Shown here piece by piece: positions 58,060 through 64,000 of a DNA stretch of 64,000 nt (the first letter of the stretch is position 1; each line of letters begins with the position of its first letter). The notes beneath the pieces were generated by a model. It saw only the letters and a program-made list of their open reading frames with translations, was not told the origin of the DNA and did no database searches. This DNA comes from Chrysomallon squamiferum (Eukaryota > Mollusca > Gastropoda > Neomphalida > Peltospiridae), in assembly GCA_012295275.1 (NCBI GenBank), contig CM022671.1, positions 25,460,322 through 25,524,321 of the forward strand, in the 5' to 3' direction. The translations under genes and the position numbers were made by a program.

Positions 58060-58212
58060 TACATAAATGTGTATAATTATATGTATATAAATATAAATTT
58101 ATATATGGATAAATAGATAAGAAATTTATTAATGATAATTTAAATATTTCATTTTAATACAGAATAACAACATATTCCAATATCACTGGATTTTAAACAC
58201 ATACCTCATCAT
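45733..58212 (-). CDS. Giant-exon gene: Ser-rich disordered protein, 2,440 aa, possibly ITPRID-like
   Basis: Two coding exons, 58205-58212 (ATGATGAG) and 45733-53047, join to 7,323 nt with matching phase, giving MMSKQQGQRFPKDDVLYQPA at the N-terminus and KQLANKFENH at the C-terminus. The protein is rich in Ser, Asp, Asn and Lys and low in hydrophobic runs, so it is probably intrinsically disordered and phosphorylated. An acidic run lies near residue 171-176. At about residues 294-318 the stretch AERMLSDLGFSGSDSFIPER resembles the LGF...IP.RF motif of the IP3-receptor-binding region in KRAP/TESPA1 (ITPRID) proteins. The family's double Phe is FL here and its C-terminal coiled coil is not seen. 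The family call is tentative; a lineage-specific scaffold is equally possible. No membrane segment or signal peptide is seen. Confidence 0.75.
53370..53440. repeat. (AAT)n-(GAT)n compound microsatellite
   Basis: AAT units change into about ten GAT units. Confidence 0.95.
54712..54862 (+). mobile_element. SINE-like copy A (MESO-SINE-like)
   Basis: AGGATCGGTTATCTCCAG is followed after about 65 bases by TGGTTTACCAAAATCTGTGG, CATGTGCTCCCC, then TATGGGAAGGCACATG and TTTGCTGATAACC. The order matches copy B at 56925 and the core of copy C at 27215. In the molluscan MESO-SINE as remembered, the same order (a GGTT.A.CAAAGGCCATGG-like core, TGTGGGAAG, TTGCTGCTAA) is found. Confidence 0.55.
56060..56335. 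repeat. Degenerate ~47-bp tandem repeat, six copies
   Basis: Variants of AAAATTTATTTTATAACAT then TGCCAGATAATCAA recur from about 56066 to 56330. Confidence 0.75.
56925..57095 (+). mobile_element. SINE-like copy B (MESO-SINE-like)
   Basis: AGGATCGGTTCTTCTCAG, then GTGACCAGTTTATCAAATGC, CTATGGGAAGGTGCAG, TATATAAAATATTTTGCTGC, TAGTCACAAAGAG and GCAGGTTTTCTT occur in order. This is the most complete of the three copies in the 3' part. Sequence back to about 56750 may belong to the element too. Confidence 0.6.
57880..58060. repeat. CA/TG/TA compound microsatellite
   Basis: CA, then GT-rich, then (TA)n, then CA runs, about 150 bases inside the intron from the first-exon donor. Confidence 0.9.
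58205..58212 (-). CDS. Giant-exon gene, first coding exon (8 nt)
   Basis: The minus strand reads CAAAATGATGAG|GTATGTG: a start codon with A at -3 and a strong donor. The 8 coding bases leave phase 2, which the first base of the giant exon completes to AGC (Ser). An in-frame stop (TGA) about 100 bases upstream and the non-repetitive 58213-58470 sequence suit a 5' UTR and promoter. Confidence 0.65.
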
Positions 58213-59034
58213 TTTGAAGACTTCTGCAGAACTAACGATTAATCGGCATTGTGTACACAAGTCGAGACTCCAAGCGAATCCAAAACATTTTAACTTACGA
58301 CACTGTCAAGCAACATCACCAGTGTTGATATATCATTTACCTAAGTACGTTTTTAATCCAGGTGAGATCATTTTCACCTGTGATATAATAAAAAGCATAT
58401 ATAAAAATGAGGGCGTGTCTATGAACTACATGGCTCTGTTTGACTGTTTCCAGTTTCACAGATAATCAATATTGTTCAAGTAAACCTCGACAAACACATC
58501 CTGCTGTTTGTCATTTGCCTTTATGACAGGTACACCAGTAAACACAGTCACCTGTTAAAAAAACGACCTTGCTAATTTTATTTATTTATCTCTTTTTATT
58601 CTGTTTGTCCTCCTGTTAATTGAAAAATGACACTATGTATTTGTCCACCTGTTGTGAAAGTTGTCGTAATCTGTATGTAATATACCGCTTTACAGATACA
58701 TTCCATACACGATCGCAAAAATAGGTGTCTCATTAGGGATATGATGAAAAATGAAGATAGTTGTATTGGCATGTAACAAATCTGTATTGTTCTATCTCAA
58801 CACTTAATCAAGTGGTGGTACTGTTAGCCTCTGTTATGTAATTATCAGGCAGTCAGTCTACAGCTAGGAGTCACTGACTGCAACACTGCTTCATAAACTT
58901 TATTAACAGTAACTGTAACCTGACTTCACTACACCACAGTAGGAACATTTCTGTTGTTGGCAGATATCGTATTTAAAAAATTAAAAATTTAAATTTGTAA
59001 TGAAACGTGTTTTCTGAGCTTGTCAGTCTGTCCT

Positions 59035-59036
<2 letters not shown>

Positions 59037-59120
<84 letters not shown>

Positions 59121-59132
59121 GAAATAATAATA
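59037..59132. repeat. (GAT)n-(AAT)n microsatellite
   Basis: About 17 GAT units followed by AAT units. Confidence 0.95.
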
Positions 59133-59408
59133 CAATAATAACAACATCAAAAATAATAATAATATATAAAGAAAATATATTACTGATAAATAAATAAATA
59201 TATAAATAAATAAATAAATAAATAAATAGTATTAATAAACAAATAAAAAAATTAATGATAAATAATATAATTATTTATTTCAAAAGCATATTCTGTGCAG
59301 GGTGACATATATCATGACACCCTCTTTAGAAAATGTATATATTTTGAAAATAGTGCATTATGAAATGTACAGTTATACTCAAATTGCATTATGTAATAAA
59401 TATGTAAT

Positions 59409-59498
<90 letters not shown>
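59409..59498. repeat. (GA)n microsatellite
   Basis: About 90 bases of GA with one AAAG interruption. It lacks the flanks of the 350-bp repeat family. Confidence 0.95.
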
Positions 59499-59500
<2 letters not shown>

Positions 59501-60569
59501 CACCATTTTCTGTATAGGGTGTAAGGAAAGTCAGTGACCAATTTAGATCTGGACAAGACTAAAGCCAAAAGATTTCTTTTATTTGTCAAAACATTTATAC
59601 TGAATTTCCTTTTATATTATGAAAGCAGTAGTTCATTTAGTTCATGCTTAAATCAGTCACTGAGTGATGTACAAAGAACACCCTTTGATAAAACAGTTTT
59701 TCAGCACTGGTTAGAACTGGAAATGAACTGATCACATGACACACAGAGAAAACAATAAAACAACAATGAAAAAAAAAAGAAGTAAAACATAAATAAAAAA
59801 CCAGATAATTCAGAAAGTTAATTAAAAAAAAAAAAAAATAAACACATTAAAAAAATGGAACGGAGAATCCATAGTATCGGAGAATCCATAGAAAGATACA
59901 CTTTTCTGAACAACTTTCGAAGTTAAAAAATTATGGGAAAAAAAAAGTATTTTTTGAAAAAAGATACATTCAAAATTTTGAGTTAGAAATAACCTCTTTA
60001 CCAGAGATCCTGTGTTGGTTTTGCTAATTAACAGCAAACATTTTTACTATGGCAAATGACACTCGATGCATTGTACTGAACCAGTTGTAAAAAGTGATAC
60101 ATTTACTGGAGTTTCTGTTAAAATACAATACACTGTGATTGCCTTAGTAGTCACTAGCTGCAAGGAGAAAGTCAAAAATCAAGATAATGTTTCTAAAGAA
60201 ACTCAAAAGGTTAAGCACACTATTTTTTCATTCCCTCTGTGTACTGCTCACAAAACAATTCCTAATTTTAAAAAAAAGCTGTTATTTATTTAATAACTAC
60301 ACATACTAGTTAATTTGTCTAAAAAAATCTGCAACAAATTAATAATGAAACATAAAGAGCAACATTATTCCATATTAAAAAAAAGAAAAAAAGAAAAAAA
60401 AGAAAAGGAATTTACTTTTTACTGTTAAGTCCATCTTTGGTTAAATTAAGAAATTGTCTAAATATATTATTAAGCAAACTTCCAAGTTATGTTTTCTTTC
60501 AGCTGTCCAATCTTAATTAATAATGAAGAACAGCAATAATAGAGCATAGTTTCTCTGAGTTGGTAACAT

Positions 60570-60910
60570 CATCATGTAAAAGATGACTGATTTTCTGTAG
60601 CTTGTTTTGGTGCAATCAGCTAATATTCATTTATCAGAAACCATCTACACAATGACATCATGAGTCCAGATGTAAAGATATCACAACGCCAGCAATCTGA
60701 TCTTTTATAACATTTTGTTATAAGCAATGACACTGTTGTGTACAAGTGATTTTCTCTAGCTTATTTCAGTGCAGTCAGGTAACACACACTTTTCAAACAC
60801 TATGTACACTATGACATCATAGTCCAGATGTAATGATGTCAAATGCCATGATTCTGATGTTTTATAAAATTATCATTTTATGGCATACTTAATTATAAGC
60901 AATGATATGC
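60570..60910. repeat. Two-copy tandem repeat of about 160 bp
   Basis: GATTTTCTGTAGCTTGTTTT (60588) matches GATTTTCTCTAGCTTATTTC (60749). Both are followed by GTGCARTCAG, an ACTATGACATCAT-like block, GTCCAGATGTAA and TATAAGCAATGA. Confidence 0.8.
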
Positions 60911-62164
60911 TGCCCAAAACAATAAATTAATAAGTTGGAAGTATAAAGAATTTTCATGTACTAAATTTTTCCTAGTGCAAAAGATACACTTTAAAGTACA
61001 AAAAAAAGCCATATATAATTATATAAATAAAATAATTTTAAACATAAAATCAGAATAACCAACCTTGTTAAAGATGAACATAATCCTTGCCAACAGCAGT
61101 TCCAAAGTGTTGAAATGATACATAGTAGAAAACGAAATTAATGAAACCAAGAAAGAAAAAAAAAAAAGTCTAATTATAAATGCTTAATAGCAAAGTAACA
61201 TTAGGAATCTAATCCATAACAGCTGTTTTGATGAAGCCATTGCCATGGAAACTGTCATGTGACCAGTCATTCAGAAATATTTTATAAAAATAATGAAAAA
61301 AAAAAAAAAGAAGAAATCTGTAATATTTAAAAGTAAGTTAAGAATTTTGATTTAAGTCAAATCAAGAATAATTAGAAAGTAGTTACATGTTTAAATGTTA
61401 AATATAAATTTTATGTACTGGTGTATAAATTCTAATTTTTTTTTCACTGCAATAAACAAGAAGGTAAAGAATTTTTCAAAAAATTAAGTTTGTAGGAATA
61501 TTTTCTTTCTTCTTTTCATACTATAAAAAAAAAAAAAAAGTATTACAAATTTGTATATTTTTTAAAGATTCATATCTCCTGTATACTTTTTGCTTGATTT
61601 ACATTTTCTTATTTGCTCTTCCAGTTCTGTTTTATTATTTTTAATTTACACCTTTCTCCTCTCTTTTAATTGTTGTGTTTTACTCTAGGGTACATTTTAT
61701 ATTATAATTTGTTCTTATTTCTACAACTACTATGATATGAATGTCTGTAAAACATATCAGTCTATTTATTTTTGAAAAATTGTAGAATTTTCAAACCAAC
61801 AAAGATCTAATTATATTCTTAAATTGTTTTCTAATAAATTTTAAAACCAGTGGATATCAAATTAAAAAATGGCTGATTTAATAATATGTAGGGTTGCTTA
61901 AATTTAAATCATTTTCCAGAAATACGTTCATCCTATATGGACCACGGCACACTGAGACAATACTGTTTCCAAAATGATGACATGTTAATAGTTCAAGTAA
62001 TTTTTCTGTTGTTAAAGATTTAAACCGTGATTAAAAAGTGTACAGGACTCAGATGTCATACACTGGAAATTATCATCAAACACAGGAAGTTAGTAATTAG
62101 AGACACTAAAAAGTTTACATCCATTTATTTTGTTTTGCTTAATGATGTTACATGCATTGATTCT

Positions 62165-62172
<8 letters not shown>

Positions 62173-62255
<83 letters not shown>
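62173..62255. repeat. (CT)n microsatellite
   Basis: A pure CT run of about 80 bases. Confidence 0.95.
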
Positions 62256-62257
<2 letters not shown>

Positions 62258-62699
62258 TTGTTATTTAAACATGTACACAGCATGAGAGAACTGCAATATG
62301 AAATACTGTTTATGAAAAAAAATGATGTTTTTAGTGAAAAGAAAACTGAACTGTATAGTGTCTGATTGTACTATAAGTGCATGTATCTATGCATGACATT
62401 GTTTCTACATGCATGGATTAGTTTCCATGTATGCATGTTAGGAACAGCTCCAGACAATGAATTCACGTTATGTTAGAATTCACATCACTGTCAGTGTGTA
62501 AACCGAATTAAAGTGTTAATTCTTTCTGCGACACTGACAGAAAATACACTGTTTTTAATTAAATCCTCACCAAACTTAATAAAACAAATTTACTTTTTAA
62601 ATGAAATCACAACTGAACATTCTAGTAATAAAGTAATTAACTGAATTAGTGAAATTACAGATTTCTCTGTCTCTTCAAATTACTTTACAACCTAAATAA

Positions 62700-63050
62700 C
62701 AATAAAATAATAATAAAAGTAATAATAATAATAATAAATAATAATAATAATAATAACAACAATAATAATAATACTGCAAAGATTGGTCATTATAATCTCA
62801 TTTATAATACTGAAAATCATAATAAAAATGACAGTAATGTTGCAGATGATGATTTAATAGAAAACAAATTATAACAATTATAATAATAACAATGATGATG
62901 ATATAGATGATATTGATAATAATGATGATATTACTAAAAATAATGACAATAATATTAATGATGATAATGATAATCATAATTATATGATGATCATCACCAT
63001 ATATCAATGATAATAATGTTCATGATGATGATGATGATGATAAGAATAAT
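62700..63050. repeat. AAT/GAT-rich low-complexity tract
   Basis: Interrupted AAT and GAT units for about 350 bases. Confidence 0.85.
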
Positions 63051-63066
63051 GATTTTATAAACTCAC

Positions 63067-63121
63067 CTGTTTTTGAAAATATTTCTTTGTGTCTCTCTTC
63101 ATCATGTGGCCATCTGCTTCT
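63067..63121 (-). other. Exon-like segment of unknown gene (55 nt)
   Basis: The acceptor is TTTTTTTTGTGTAG and the donor AACAG|GTGAGT, both good. One frame reads EADGHMMKRDTKKYFQKQ in phase 0 at the 3' end. It does not continue the giant-exon gene in frame, because that exon needs a phase-2 donor. It could be an exon of a neighbouring gene, an alternative 5' UTR exon, or chance. Confidence 0.35.
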
Positions 63122-64000
63122 CTACACAAAAAAAAGCTGACTGGAAAAAAATTCTCTTTTCTATCAAACTTCACTATTTTATTTCTCTCATTCTTTCTGA
63201 TAGGCCAACCTGAGATTAACAGACTGCTTAAATGGAGCTACAATAACACAGCAATCAAAATGGAACACATGGCGACGCATGCATTATCCAAAATCATTAT
63301 AAGCTTCGACAATCAATTATATACCAAACAAGTATTACACCACAATGTCAAAAATGCATTATCAGTGTTATATAAATGATATATAAGTATACAGATGGAT
63401 CCTGTAATGGAGTATCATTGTCTATACTGACCAAACATGGGTTGGGTCAAATATCTGAATTAATCCTATTGACACAAGTGCACGGTATTCAAACAATGTC
63501 ACCAGAATTAAATGTAATTCATTTTATGTCACTGTAGTTTTCAGGTGGACAAGAAAACTTGTAAAGTTTGTATTTTTGTGGGGATTTTTAAATTTTGTTA
63601 GATTTCTTTTTTTTTTTTACTGTTATTTTTTTCTTATCAGTATACATTCTTTAATAGTGCACCTCATTTAGTAACTAAGGTTAGAGAAGAATTTTTCTCT
63701 AAAGGTACATATTTATAGATCTACATATCAACAGTAATGTTCGATTAAGTTAATGGAGCCATAAAACAGTAGACATGCACATGAGTGTAATATAAACACA
63801 CAAAGATAATCCATCGTAACTAATAATATACATGCACATGATGAAGATTGGTAAAAAAATACTGAAATGTATAATGCTGTTTACTTTACTGGTACATCTC
63901 CAAAAAAAATTCATGTTAGTAAACTAAAGAAGTTAATAAGCAAGCAAGCAAACAAAGAAAGAAAGAGAATGAAAAAGTCAGAAAGACAAAAATAAAAAAT

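Larger units (their letters stand above)
53048..58204. other. 5.2-kb intron of the giant-exon gene
   Basis: It contains microsatellites, two SINE-like copies and a degenerate ~47-bp tandem repeat. No coding exon was recognised inside it. Confidence 0.6.
58213..64000. other. Upstream region of the giant-exon gene
   Basis: It contains microsatellites, a two-copy ~160-bp repeat and one exon-like segment (63067-63121). The open frames at 60066-60293 and 63089-63379 have no recognisable domain or splice support. Confidence 0.5.

Noticed and set aside
60066-60293. 75-codon plus-strand frame
   Set aside because: No homology cue or splice sites; AT-rich ending in poly-Lys.
61230-61250. RFX X-box-like word (TTGCCATGGAAAC)
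   Set aside because: A partial match lying about 3 kb upstream of the giant-exon gene start; not placed at any known promoter.
63089-63379. 96-codon plus-strand frame
   Set aside because: The first half is antisense to the exon-like segment and the second half has no recognisable motif; a transposon remnant cannot be excluded.

Overview
This is a eukaryotic, very AT-rich window, dense in microsatellites, with short exons, long introns and GT-AG (some GC-AG) splice sites. No prokaryotic gene layout, rRNA, tRNA or CRISPR array was seen. Three diverged copies of a SINE whose central part resembles the widespread molluscan MESO-SINE, very abundant CA/GA/ATT repeats and kilobase-scale introns suggest a mollusc, perhaps a cephalopod. 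That placement is inference.

Three protein-coding genes were rebuilt by hand from splice sites and reading-frame continuity. (1) Plus strand, 3383-6595: five exons, a 172-residue protein with two degenerate EF-hand-like helix-loop-helix units. A consensus CRE (TGACGTCA) lies 42 bases before its start codon. (2) Minus strand, 41201 down to 10268: at least 21 coding exons that join without any frame conflict into a 947-residue coiled-coil protein, probably cytoskeletal, centrosomal or ciliary; its ortholog is not recognised. It has an internal alternative first exon (22757-22819), a possible poison or alternative last exon (15037-15111), two inferred GC-AG introns and several exon-edge tandem duplications. 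(3) Minus strand, 58212 down to 45733: a tiny first coding exon (8 nt) and a single 7,315-nt terminal exon, together encoding a 2,440-residue Ser-rich disordered protein. A short motif resembles the IP3-receptor-binding region of the KRAP/TESPA1 (ITPRID) family; this link is tentative.

Layout: 1-3322 is intergenic with a 58-bp minisatellite; 3323-6595 is the EF-hand-like gene; 6596-10267 is a convergent intergenic gap; 10268-41217 is the coiled-coil gene with repeat-filled introns; 41218-45732 lies between two head-to-tail genes; 45733-58212 is the giant-exon gene; 58213-64000 is upstream sequence with one exon-like segment at 63067-63121. The genes show no clear shared pathway.

The most unusual features are in the coiled-coil gene. 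A ~350-bp repeat occurs there in inverted orientation in two introns. Exon ends have been copied in tandem together with their splice sites. A 60-nt cassette exon sits between a microsatellite acceptor and a GC donor. A 310-bp Tigger/pogo-like MITE with clear terminal inverted repeats and a TA target duplication lies in the largest intron. All gene models come from reading the sequence only and have no transcript support.
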